A DNA stretch of 12,867 nucleotides, taken from Nitrospira sp. GTDB lineage: Bacteria; UBA9089; CG2-30-40-21; SBAY01. The DNA lies in NCBI GenBank assembly GCA_005239945.1, contig SBAY01000118.1, positions 1 to 12,867 of the forward strand, written 5' to 3'. Below the pieces are notes generated by a model. The model was not told where the DNA came from, did not search any database, and saw only the letters and a program-made list of their open reading frames with translations. Position numbers and translations under genes: made by a program. Each line of letters begins with the position of its first letter. Within the stretch, counting starts at the first letter, position 1. This document shows, piece after piece, positions 1 to 6,299 of the stretch.

Positions 1-103
1 CCTACAGCCTGAATGCCTACAATCTATCTACCTGAACGGTTTGTAATTCTAATTATGCAAATATCACTTTTTTTGTTATCCGCATCCGACACAAAAATAT
101 AAC

Positions 104-132
104 TTGACATAACAAAAATATGAGTGTATAAT
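104..132 (+). promoter_or_regulatory. Sigma-70 promoter of dnaG-rpoD
   Basis: Exact consensus -35 TTGACA (104-109) and exact -10 TATAAT (127-132) are separated by 17 bp, the optimal spacing. Transcription would start near 139-141, giving a leader of about 125 nt before dnaG. The leader contains a long AT-rich inverted repeat. This is read directly from the sequence; activity is inferred. Confidence 0.8.
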
Positions 133-253
133 TGTATAAAGGGGGGTGAGTAATTAAAAATTATGAATTAAAAATTAAAAATTGAGGAAAAAGAAAAGAA
201 TTTATGATTTTCAATTCATATATTTCTTCCTTTCATAATTTTTAATTATACAA
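132..253. repeat. AT-rich imperfect palindrome in the dnaG leader
   Basis: A perfect 17-bp inverted repeat pairs 151-167 with 232-248. A further 8-bp pair (132-139 TTGTATAA with 246-253 TTATACAA) continues it outward if a roughly 14-nt G-rich insertion on the left arm (around 139-152) is looped out. The right arm ends at the dnaG Shine-Dalgarno (252-258). It resembles the intergenic palindromic repeats elsewhere in the window, but its sequence is different. In RNA it could fold as a long A-U hairpin in the 5' UTR. Confidence 0.6.
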
Positions 254-264
254 GGTGGTATAGT

Positions 265-2031
265 GTGGCGGGATTTATTCCAGAGGAAATAATCGAAGAG
301 GTCAGAAATCGCACGGATTTAGTAGAGATAATCTCAGACTATGTTCTTTTAAAAAAAAGCGGTGAAAATTATAAGGGGCTGTGCCCTTTCCATGTGGAAA
401 AAACCCCATCTTTTACGGTTAATCCACGAAAAGGGATATTTCATTGTTTTGGCTGTGGGGTAGGCGGAAATGTTTATTCATTTCTGATGCAGGTTGAAAA
501 GATGGAGTTTGTCGATGCGGTTAAACGCTTGGCCGCTCGGTGTAGTGTTGCCATTCCAGAGGTTTCTGGCTCTAAACAAATTCAAGAAAAAGATACCCTC
601 TATAAAATCAATGAGTTGGCGGTTAAGTTTTACCAGGAATTTCTGTGGTCACCGTCAGGGAAAAAGGCATTAGATTACCTGAGGGGAAGGAAACTGAGCG
701 ATGAAACGATAAAGAAATTCAGGCTTGGGTTTTCCCCGGACGCCTGGGATAAACTATTAAATATGATTTCTTCAAAAGGGTATTCGAGGGATAAGATTCA
801 AGAAGTAGGTTTAATATTACCCCGCGAAGGGGGTAAGGGCGGTGGACATTACGATAGATTTAGAAACAGGGTTATTTACCCAATCATAAGTCATTCCAAT
901 CAAATAGTGGGTTTTGGGGCACGGGTATTAGATGACTCGTTACCTAAATATATAAATTCGCCTGAGACACCTATTTATCAAAAAGGTAAAATCCTCTATG
1001 GGTTAAATTTTGCCAGAGATGCTATTCGTAAAACAAGCAGGGTAATTATTGTCGAAGGATATATGGATGTTATTTTGTTATCCCAGGCAGGGTTTGAAAA
1101 TGTAGTTGCTACTTCAGGGACTGCTTTTACCCAGGACCAGGTGAGATTATTAAAAAGATATTGTGAGGAGGTCTATGTTTTATTTGACCCGGATGCCGCA
1201 GGGATTCAGGCTACCCTGCGAGGATTGGATTTGTTGATGGGACAGGAGATGATGGTTAAGGTAGTCTCTTTACCTGAAAAAATAGACCCGGCTGATTTTG
1301 TCAGCCGATTTGGGCAACAAGAATTCTTGAAGGTAATAGATGAGGCAAAGGATTTATTAGACTATCGTTTTAATCAATCGCGTCGCGGTGCGGATATTAA
1401 TACTACCGCAGGTAAAATAAAGGTATTAGAGGAACTTATCCCGACTATTTCAAGGATAGTTAATCCTGTCCAAAAACAGGATTTTATTAAAAAAGTTGCT
1501 GAAACACTCAGAGTGGATGAGGAAATAATCTTCGCAGGGCTTAAAAAAAGAAGTAGCCAACAACCGATTTCTTCGCTTACAACCCATTTAACAAAACAAG
1601 CAGAGGGAATATCCTTAGCCGAAAAAGGCCTGATTAAATTTATGCTCGAAAATGAGGCGGTGGCACTGGCAATATCTCAGGAAATTAAACCCGAAGATTT
1701 CTCGAATCCAGAGTGTCAGGATGTTTTTAAGGTAATAATCGATTTACTTGTTCAGAAAAAATCAATTGCTCCAGATAGAATTGTTGATTTGGTAGAGGGC
1801 AAGACAAAGGATTTAATCACTTCACTTTTACTTCAAAAGGATTTTGTCATAGATAAAGAAAAGTCCATTAGTGGATATATTAGAAAGATAAAAGAAAATG
1901 TTCTTAATAAAAGAAAATTTGAGATTCAACAGGTTATTGCCAAATTAAAAGAGGATGATGATAGATTATTGGATTTGCAACGGCAGTATCAGGACTTAGA
2001 CCGTCAAATTAGTAAAGGTTATCCGCAATAA
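265..2031 (+). CDS. dnaG: DNA primase DnaG
   Basis: Synthesises RNA primers for leading and lagging strands and works with the replicative helicase. The 588-aa length is normal for the family. The N-terminal CHC2 zinc finger is complete: C40, H43, C61 and C64. The RNA-polymerase core motif YDRFRNR lies at about 196-202. The TOPRIM domain shows the catalytic glutamate in EGYMD (E264) and the metal-binding DPD at 308-310. The C-terminal part (about 430-588) is diverged, as is usual for the helicase-interacting region. The start is GTG at 265, preceded by AAGGTGG (252-258). It is the first gene after a consensus promoter, and rpoD follows almost immediately, the classical macromolecular-synthesis pairing. 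rpsU, often first in this operon, is not seen in the 264 bases upstream. Confidence 0.97.
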   Translation: MAGFIPEEIIEEVRNRTDLVEIISDYVLLKKSGENYKGLCPFHVEKTPSFTVNPRKGIFHCFGCGVGGNVYSFLMQVEKMEFVDAVKRLAARCSVAIPEVSGSKQIQEKDTLYKINELAVKFYQEFLWSPSGKKALDYLRGRKLSDETIKKFRLGFSPDAWDKLLNMISSKGYSRDKIQEVGLILPREGGKGGGHYDRFRNRVIYPIISHSNQIVGFGARVLDDSLPKYINSPETPIYQKGKILYGLNFARDAIRKTSRVIIVEGYMDVILLSQAGFENVVATSGTAFTQDQVRLLKRYCEEVYVLFDPDAAGIQATLRGLDLLMGQEMMVKVVSLPEKIDPADFVSRFGQQEFLKVIDEAKDLLDYRFNQSRRGADINTTAGKIKVLEELIPTISRIVNPVQKQDFIKKVAETLRVDEEIIFAGLKKRSSQQPISSLTTHLTKQAEGISLAEKGLIKFMLENEAVALAISQEIKPEDFSNPECQDVFKVIIDLLVQKKSIAPDRIVDLVEGKTKDLITSLLLQKDFVIDKEKSISGYIRKIKENVLNKRKFEIQQVIAKLKEDDDRLLDLQRQYQDLDRQISKGYPQ

Positions 2032-2046
2032 AAGAAGGTGATAGAA

Positions 2047-3624
2047 TTGAAGAAGAGACAATTAGCAGAAGAAATCGAACAGATTATTGAATTAGGGAGG
2101 GCAAAAGGGGAATTATCCTATGATGAGATAAATGAAATGCTTCCAGAGGATCTTTCTCCAGAGCAACTTGAAACCCTTTTTTTGCAATTAAGTGAACAGG
2201 ATATAGGTATAGTAGATGAATTTTCTGAGGAAAAAGAGGAAAAAGATGAAGAAGGGCGAAAGATTCCACTTGAGGTGATGGAAGCAGAGGTACTTGTAGA
2301 AGACCCGGTCAAGGCTTACTTGCGAGATATAGGCAAGGTGAATTTACTTTCATCAGACGAAGAGATAAAAATGGCGATGAAAATGGAATTAGGATGGGAA
2401 AAGTTAAGCACTGCCGTCCTGGAAAGCAGTATAATCATACAGGAATTAAGAAGAATCGTTGTTTTATTGGATAAAGGCAAAAAAAGCATGGGTGAGATTG
2501 TTGAGGATGAAGAACAAGAAGAATTATCTCCGGCAAAGAAAGCTCGCCTGTCAGCTCAAATTAAAAGTTTATTGAATAAGGTAGATAAGGAAAGCGGGAA
2601 TAAAAGAAAAGAAAGGATTAAAACTATTTTAGAAAGGGCAAACCTTCACCGAAATTTAATTCAAGGAATTGCCAATAAGATAAAGAAAATAGCTCATAAT
2701 ATTGTTCATATTAAAGAAGAGATATCTGTCCTGGAAGATAAATTGAAAAATGTTGTTGATGAACAAGAAAAGGATGATTTCAATAAACAAATCAAGAGTT
2801 GCTATCGAAAATTCAAGCGATTTGAGTATGAGACAAGGGAAGAGTCTTATGAAAAAATCCTGGAAATCAATAAAGAAATTCAAGAAGGGGAAAGATTGAT
2901 TGCCCAGGCTAAAGAGGAAATGGTCAGTGCCAATTTAAGATTAGTTGTAAGTATCGCTAAGAGATATATTAATTGGGGATTGTCATTCCTTGATTTAATT
3001 CAAGAAGGTAACCTGGGATTAATCAAAGCCGTTGAGAAATTCGAATATAAAAAAGGATATAGATTTTCTACCTATGCTACCTGGTGGATTAGACAGGCAA
3101 TTACCAGAGCTATTGCTGATCAATCGAGAACTATCCGTATTCCGGTGCATATGGTCGAACAAATAAATAAAGTAGTTAAGGAATCAAGGCGTCTGGTGCA
3201 AAAATTAGGTCGTGACCCCTCACCAGAGGAAATTTCAAGCCAATTAGAGTGGTCATCCAATAAGGTTAGAGGGATTTTACGCATTGCTCAAGACCCAATT
3301 TCTTTAGAAACACCAATAGGAGAGGAATCCGATAGCCACTTAGGGGATTTTATAGAGGATAAATCTGCGGATTCCCCTGTACTTATTACTACCTTTGCTT
3401 TATTACAGGATCAATTGAAAAAGGTATTAAAAACCCTCTCTTTCCAGGAAGAAAAGGTATTGCGACTCCGATTTGGGTTAGAAGATGGTTATCCTCATAC
3501 CCTGGAGGAGGTAGGAGAGAAGTTCAATGTGACCAGAGAGAGAATTCGCCAGATAGAATCGAAGGCGTTACGCAAACTACGCCATCCCACTCGCAGTAGA
3601 AAATTAAGAGATTATTTAGAATAG
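2047..3624 (+). CDS. rpoD: Primary sigma factor RpoD (sigma-70)
   Basis: Housekeeping sigma factor directing RNA polymerase to -35/-10 promoters. From a TTG start at 2047 the protein is 525 aa. Region 1.1-like sequence fills roughly 1-70, and region 1.2 begins at DPVKAYLRDIGKV (about 86). A long, charged non-conserved segment (about 115-285) follows. Region 2 begins near NLRLVVSIAKRY (296) and includes the FSTYATWWIRQAI core (WW at about 346-347). Region 3 carries PSPEEIS. Region 4 has a helix-turn-helix with VTRERIRQIE (about 495-504). I chose TTG 2047 because AAGGTG (2035-2040) is then 6 nt upstream. The longer GTG start at 2038 would lie inside that ribosome site, adding three residues. 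It lies 15 nt after dnaG and is probably co-transcribed. The exact consensus promoters in this window fit a canonical RpoD. Confidence 0.96.
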   Translation: MKKRQLAEEIEQIIELGRAKGELSYDEINEMLPEDLSPEQLETLFLQLSEQDIGIVDEFSEEKEEKDEEGRKIPLEVMEAEVLVEDPVKAYLRDIGKVNLLSSDEEIKMAMKMELGWEKLSTAVLESSIIIQELRRIVVLLDKGKKSMGEIVEDEEQEELSPAKKARLSAQIKSLLNKVDKESGNKRKERIKTILERANLHRNLIQGIANKIKKIAHNIVHIKEEISVLEDKLKNVVDEQEKDDFNKQIKSCYRKFKRFEYETREESYEKILEINKEIQEGERLIAQAKEEMVSANLRLVVSIAKRYINWGLSFLDLIQEGNLGLIKAVEKFEYKKGYRFSTYATWWIRQAITRAIADQSRTIRIPVHMVEQINKVVKESRRLVQKLGRDPSPEEISSQLEWSSNKVRGILRIAQDPISLETPIGEESDSHLGDFIEDKSADSPVLITTFALLQDQLKKVLKTLSFQEEKVLRLRFGLEDGYPHTLEEVGEKFNVTRERIRQIESKALRKLRHPTRSRKLRDYLE

Positions 3625-3663
3625 AAATGGAGAAGATAATTTGCTGGGCAAACAAAAAATGAT

Positions 3664-3692
3664 TTGACAAAAACAAAATAATTTATTATAAT
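3664..3692 (+). promoter_or_regulatory. Sigma-70 promoter of the tRNA/zinc-ribbon cluster
   Basis: TTGACA (3664-3669) and TATAAT (3687-3692) with a 17-bp spacer, both exact consensus. Expected transcription start is near 3699, about 10 nt before the first tRNA. It probably drives both tRNAs and may read into the zinc-ribbon gene, since no clear terminator was seen between them. Confidence 0.8.
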
Positions 3693-3709
3693 ACAATCAA
3701 TAATTATCA

Positions 3710-3786
3710 GGGCCCATAGCTCAGCTGGTCAGAGCATCGGACTCATAATCCGGGTGTCCAAGGTTCGAATCCTTGTGGGCCCACCA
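3710..3786 (+). tRNA. tRNA with CAT anticodon, probably Ile2 (lysidine type), otherwise elongator Met
   Basis: Complete cloverleaf of 77 nt with an encoded CCA. Acceptor GGGCCCA (3710-3716) pairs with TGGGCCC. The D arm contains AGCTCAGCTGG, the anticodon loop is CTCATAA (anticodon CAT), and the T arm contains GGTTCGAATCC. A CAT anticodon can belong to initiator Met, elongator Met or Ile2 (read as Ile after TilS adds lysidine). The 1-72 position is a G-C pair, so it is not the initiator. Acceptor pairs C4-G69 and C5-G68 are the ones reported to favour TilS recognition in E. coli, which supports Ile2; this is an inference. Confidence 0.93.
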
Positions 3787-3794
3787 GAAAAGAT

Positions 3795-3853
3795 GGTAAT
3801 CGGTTAGCGGTAACAGCCAATAGATATTTTTTCTTCACCGATAACCGATTACC
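3795..3853. repeat. Palindromic repeat, tRNA-linked family (copy 1)
   Basis: Arms 3795-3811 and 3837-3853 pair over 17 positions with one mismatch, leaving a 25-nt loop. Read on the - strand, the element closely matches the repeat at 6157-6216, sharing the 19-mer GGTTATCGGTGAAGAAAAA and the ending GATTACC. It starts exactly 8 nt after the CCA of the upstream tRNA. It lacks the U-tract of an intrinsic terminator. Confidence 0.8.
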
Positions 3854-3864
3854 CCCTTTCCTCC

Positions 3865-3940
3865 GGGCGGTTAGCTCAGTTGGGAGAGCGCATGCGTCAC
3901 ATGCATGAGGTCATAGGTTCAACCCCTATACCGCCCACCA
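3865..3940 (+). tRNA. tRNA-Val (anticodon CAC)
   Basis: 76-nt cloverleaf with encoded CCA. Acceptor GGGCGGT pairs with ACCGCCC, and the D arm contains GCTCAGTTGGGAGAGC. The anticodon stem is CATGC/GCATG around the loop GTCACAT, giving anticodon CAC for codon GUG. The T stem is ATAGG/CCTAT with loop TTCAACC. The unusual G at loop position 32 is plain in the sequence. It lies 78 nt after the CAT tRNA and is probably in the same transcript. Confidence 0.94.
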
Positions 3941-3976
3941 GAGCTAATTAACAATTTAATCAGTAGGGGAAAAGGC

Positions 3977-4681
3977 ATGAATGAACAAATACAACTTTTA
4001 ATAAGTCTACAAGAAAAAGATACGATTATTTTCGAATTGAATGAAATAATCAAAAAAATACCTGGTAGGATAGAACAGTGGAAACAAGATTATAAAGTCA
4101 AAGAAGACCAATTAGCTCAAATGCAAAAAGAAAAAGAAGGTGTAGAAAAAGACATTAGGACTAAAGAAAGAAACTTACAAATAGTGGAGGAAGATTTAAC
4201 AAAATTCAGAAAAAAAATATACGAAGTGAAAACACAAAAAGAGATGATTTCTTTAGATAGTGAAATAAAGATAGGTGAGGAAAGAAGGAGTAAATTAGAA
4301 GAAGATATCCTCAAACTTTTTGAGGCAAATGATGAATTAAACAATAAAACGAATTCCTTGTCCATTGAGTTAAAGAAGGAATTAGCTGAGATTAAAAAGG
4401 AAGAGGAAGAGGTTAATCGTAAGATTGAATTAAATACGGATAAATTAAATTTAGCTATTGCTCAGAGAAAAGAAATAAGTGAAAAGATGGATAAGGAGAC
4501 ATTGGCTCTTTATGAAAAAATTCGGGCGGCTAAAAATAATTTAGCCGTAGTTTCTGTCAAAGATAATACCTGCCAGGGATGCTTTGTCAAACTACCTCCA
4601 CAAATAATCAATGAGGTAAAGGGCGCCTCACATATTGTCAGGTGTGAAGGGTGTGTCCGAATCCTTTATGCTAATGTTTAG
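3977..4681 (+). CDS. Coiled-coil zinc-ribbon protein (DUF164/CdsZ-like)
   Basis: 234 aa with a lysine/glutamate-rich helical coiled coil over about residues 8-190. A C-terminal C4 zinc ribbon follows, with ligands C199 and C202 (CQGC) and C223 and C226 (CEGC). The two pairs are separated by the family's typical KLPPQIINEV stretch. This architecture matches the widespread DUF164 family, whose members have been linked to RNA or nucleotide-related and protein-export roles without a firm biochemical function. It is predicted to be cytoplasmic, with no signal peptide or membrane segment. The ATG at 3977 is preceded by AGGGGA (3965-3970). It follows two tRNA genes and precedes an RNase H-type gene, which fits an RNA-related neighbourhood but does not prove function. 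Confidence 0.85.
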   Translation: MNEQIQLLISLQEKDTIIFELNEIIKKIPGRIEQWKQDYKVKEDQLAQMQKEKEGVEKDIRTKERNLQIVEEDLTKFRKKIYEVKTQKEMISLDSEIKIGEERRSKLEEDILKLFEANDELNNKTNSLSIELKKELAEIKKEEEEVNRKIELNTDKLNLAIAQRKEISEKMDKETLALYEKIRAAKNNLAVVSVKDNTCQGCFVKLPPQIINEVKGASHIVRCEGCVRILYANV

Positions 4682-4732
4682 GAATTTGAAGGTTGTTCGC
4701 CGTACCCACATTTTAAATCGGAATTAGGTAGG

Positions 4733-5260
4733 ATGAAAAATTATAAGGAATTAGCAATCTGGAATAATGGAACCTTAACACTATCTCAGAATCCCGAACC
4801 TCGAATCCCGACCCCTGACAGAGATGCTACCTTTGAACCCCGTCAATTAGAAGGGTTAATTTGTTATGTAGATGGTGCCTCAAGTGGAAATCCAGGTCCA
4901 GCAGGTATTGGAATAGTAATTTATAATGAGAAGGAAGAATTACTTACTCAAATTAGTGAGTTTATCGGCCAGACAACTAATAATGTAGCCGAATATAGGG
5001 CGGTTATAAAAACATTGGAGTATGCAGTATCGCAAAATACGAAAAATCTAACTATTTTTAGTGATAGCGAATTAATCGTTAAGCAGTTAAATGGTGAATA
5101 TTTAATAAAAAATACTGTCTTGAAAACCCTGGCATTTAAAGTATCTAAATTAATTAATAATCTTAGCAGGGTAAAAATTATCTATATACCGAGAGAAAAG
5201 AATAAATTAGCAGATAAACTGGCAGGGCAAGCCATAAAGGTAGGAAAGGTCAAAGAGTAA
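4733..5260 (+). CDS. RNase HI-family protein with an N-terminal extension
   Basis: Predicted to cleave RNA in RNA-DNA hybrids. Residues 42-170 form an RNase H fold with the four acidic residues visible: D47 (YVDGASSGNPGPAG), E87 (NNVAEYRAV), D111 (FSDSELIVKQLNG) and D161 (IPREKNKLADKLA). This matches the stand-alone RNase HI-like family of about 130-140 aa found in many bacteria and archaea rather than E. coli RnhA. The first 40 residues are extra and not RNase H-like. They include NPEPRIPTPD, encoded by a degenerate 14-nt repeat (4789-4816). ATG 4733 has TAGGTAGG directly upstream, a cramped ribosome site, but I found no in-frame ATG, GTG or TTG between the extension and the domain. It lies 51 nt after the zinc-ribbon gene. 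Confidence 0.88.
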   Translation: MKNYKELAIWNNGTLTLSQNPEPRIPTPDRDATFEPRQLEGLICYVDGASSGNPGPAGIGIVIYNEKEELLTQISEFIGQTTNNVAEYRAVIKTLEYAVSQNTKNLTIFSDSELIVKQLNGEYLIKNTVLKTLAFKVSKLINNLSRVKIIYIPREKNKLADKLAGQAIKVGKVKE

Positions 5261-5299
5261 TATCTCCATAAAAGAAAAAGACAAAGAGGTGAAAGAGTA

Positions 5300-6022
5300 A
5301 TGAAAAAAGAGGATAAAACAACATATATACCGGAATTATTAGAGAGACTGAAAGCATTTCATGAAGAAGCAGGGAATTATACGGAAAGGTTAAAAAATAT
5401 TCAACCAGGAAAAGAGTCAGAGCGTAAACAAATAGAGAAGGCTTATCAGGATTTTGAAAAGATTTATATTGATACTATTAATATTCTCGCTGATGCTATA
5501 GATGCCAGGAGTAAATATACAAGCGGACATTCTTCAAGGGTTAGACATTATGTAGAAATGATGGGTAAAAAGTTGAATTTAGAAGAAGATAAAATAAAGA
5601 CACATTGTTTGGCCGCTACCCTCCATGACATTGGTAGAATTGGGATTAATAATGCTATCTGGGAAAAGCCAGGTGGCTTGACTAAAGAAGAATACGAGAC
5701 AGTGAAGGGTTATCCGGATGAGAGTGCGGATATGTTAGCCTCTATTACCTTATTAAAATCTGTCTCGAACATAGTTCGCCATCATCGGGAAAATTATGAT
5801 GGAACAGGTTATCCAGACCATCTAAAAGGTGAGTCAATACCTTTAGGTGCTCGAATATTATCTGTGGTTGATGCCTTTGACGCTATGATTTCCGAGCGAC
5901 CTTATCGCGATCGTATAGACCCGGAAGTAGCCATCGAGGAACTTAAAAATAAGAAAGGAACACAATTCGACCCGGCAATAGTTGATACCTTTATTTCCAT
6001 CTGGCAAAAGATGTATGGGTGA
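5300..6022 (+). CDS. HD-GYP domain protein, possible c-di-GMP phosphodiesterase with a substituted metal-ligand histidine
   Basis: HD-GYP proteins hydrolyse cyclic di-GMP through a di- or tri-iron/manganese site. The 240-aa protein has a short helical N-terminus (1-55) and one HD-GYP domain (about 57-238). There is no receiver, PAS or membrane segment. Visible motifs are GHSSRV (H77), HDIGRIGI (H109-D110), HHRENYDGTGYP (H161, H162, GYP 170-172) and VDAFDAM (D191). The usual KKHPExG segment reads KGYPDES, so the metal-ligand histidine is Tyr138 (codon TAT at 5711). The usual HDIGK lysine is Arg112. It may be an altered or inactive enzyme, or a c-di-GMP sensor; I cannot tell from sequence. ATG 5300 is preceded by GAGGTGA (5286-5292). 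It lies 39 nt after the RNase H gene and is probably co-transcribed. Confidence 0.9.
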   Translation: MKKEDKTTYIPELLERLKAFHEEAGNYTERLKNIQPGKESERKQIEKAYQDFEKIYIDTINILADAIDARSKYTSGHSSRVRHYVEMMGKKLNLEEDKIKTHCLAATLHDIGRIGINNAIWEKPGGLTKEEYETVKGYPDESADMLASITLLKSVSNIVRHHRENYDGTGYPDHLKGESIPLGARILSVVDAFDAMISERPYRDRIDPEVAIEELKNKKGTQFDPAIVDTFISIWQKMYG

Positions 6023-6061
6023 TTAATAATTATTAATTAATAATTGTTAATTGTATTCCCT

Positions 6062-6148
6062 GCCGAAGTGGTGGAATTGGCAGACACGCTAGGTTCAGGG
6101 TCTAGTGGGGGCAACTCTGTGGGGGTTCGAATCCCCCCTTCGGCACCA
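6062..6148 (+). tRNA. tRNA-Leu (anticodon CAG)
   Basis: 87-nt class II tRNA with a long variable arm and encoded CCA. Acceptor GCCGAAG pairs with CTTCGGC. The anticodon stem CTAGG/TCTAG closes the loop TTCAGGG, with CAG at 6096-6098. The variable arm is about TGGGGGCAACTCTGTGG, and the T arm contains GGTTCGAATCC. It begins 39 nt after the HD-GYP stop in an AT-only spacer; I could not define its promoter. Confidence 0.95.
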
Positions 6149-6156
6149 ATAAAACA

Positions 6157-6216
6157 GGTAATCGGTAATCAGGTTATCGGTGAAGAAAAAGTATTAATTG
6201 GTTGTTACCGATTACC
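6157..6216. repeat. Palindromic repeat, tRNA-linked family (copy 2)
   Basis: Outer arms 6157-6168 (GGTAATCGGTAA) and 6205-6216 (TTACCGATTACC) are a perfect 12-bp inverted repeat. The interior matches copy 1 at 3795-3853 in the opposite orientation, including the shared GGTTATCGGTGAAGAAAAA. Copy 2 carries an extra 8 nt or so (TAATCAGG-like) in its left arm. Like copy 1, it begins exactly 8 nt after a tRNA CCA end. Confidence 0.8.
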
Positions 6217-6226
6217 GAGGCATGAG

Positions 6227-6263
6227 GAAGAGAGAGGAGTTTTTATTCCTCTCTTCTTGGTTT
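6227..6263 (+). terminator. Possible intrinsic terminator after tRNA-Leu
   Basis: AGAGAGG (6231-6237) pairs with CCTCTCT (6248-6254) around a 10-nt loop, and an alternative 8-bp register pairs 6227-6234 with 6249-6256. The stem is followed by CTTGGTTTT, a weak U-tract. Placement between the tRNA and larC fits a terminator, but the T-run is poor, so this is tentative. Confidence 0.4.
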
Positions 6264-6299
6264 TACCTGAGACCTGATATCTGCTTTATGAGGTGAATA

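Noticed and set aside
2038..2046. GTG start for rpoD at 2038
   Set aside because: This GTG is part of the AAGGTG ribosome site; TTG 2047 has normal spacing. The difference is only three residues, so the longer form cannot be fully excluded.
2084..2883. Several - strand open frames opposite rpoD
   Set aside because: They lie entirely within rpoD in shadow frames, have low-complexity Ser/Phe/Leu composition and no ribosome site.
6044..6277. 77-aa open frame starting with TTG or GTG-like codons
   Set aside because: It runs straight across tRNA-Leu and the downstream palindrome; the peptide is a translated tRNA, so it is spurious.
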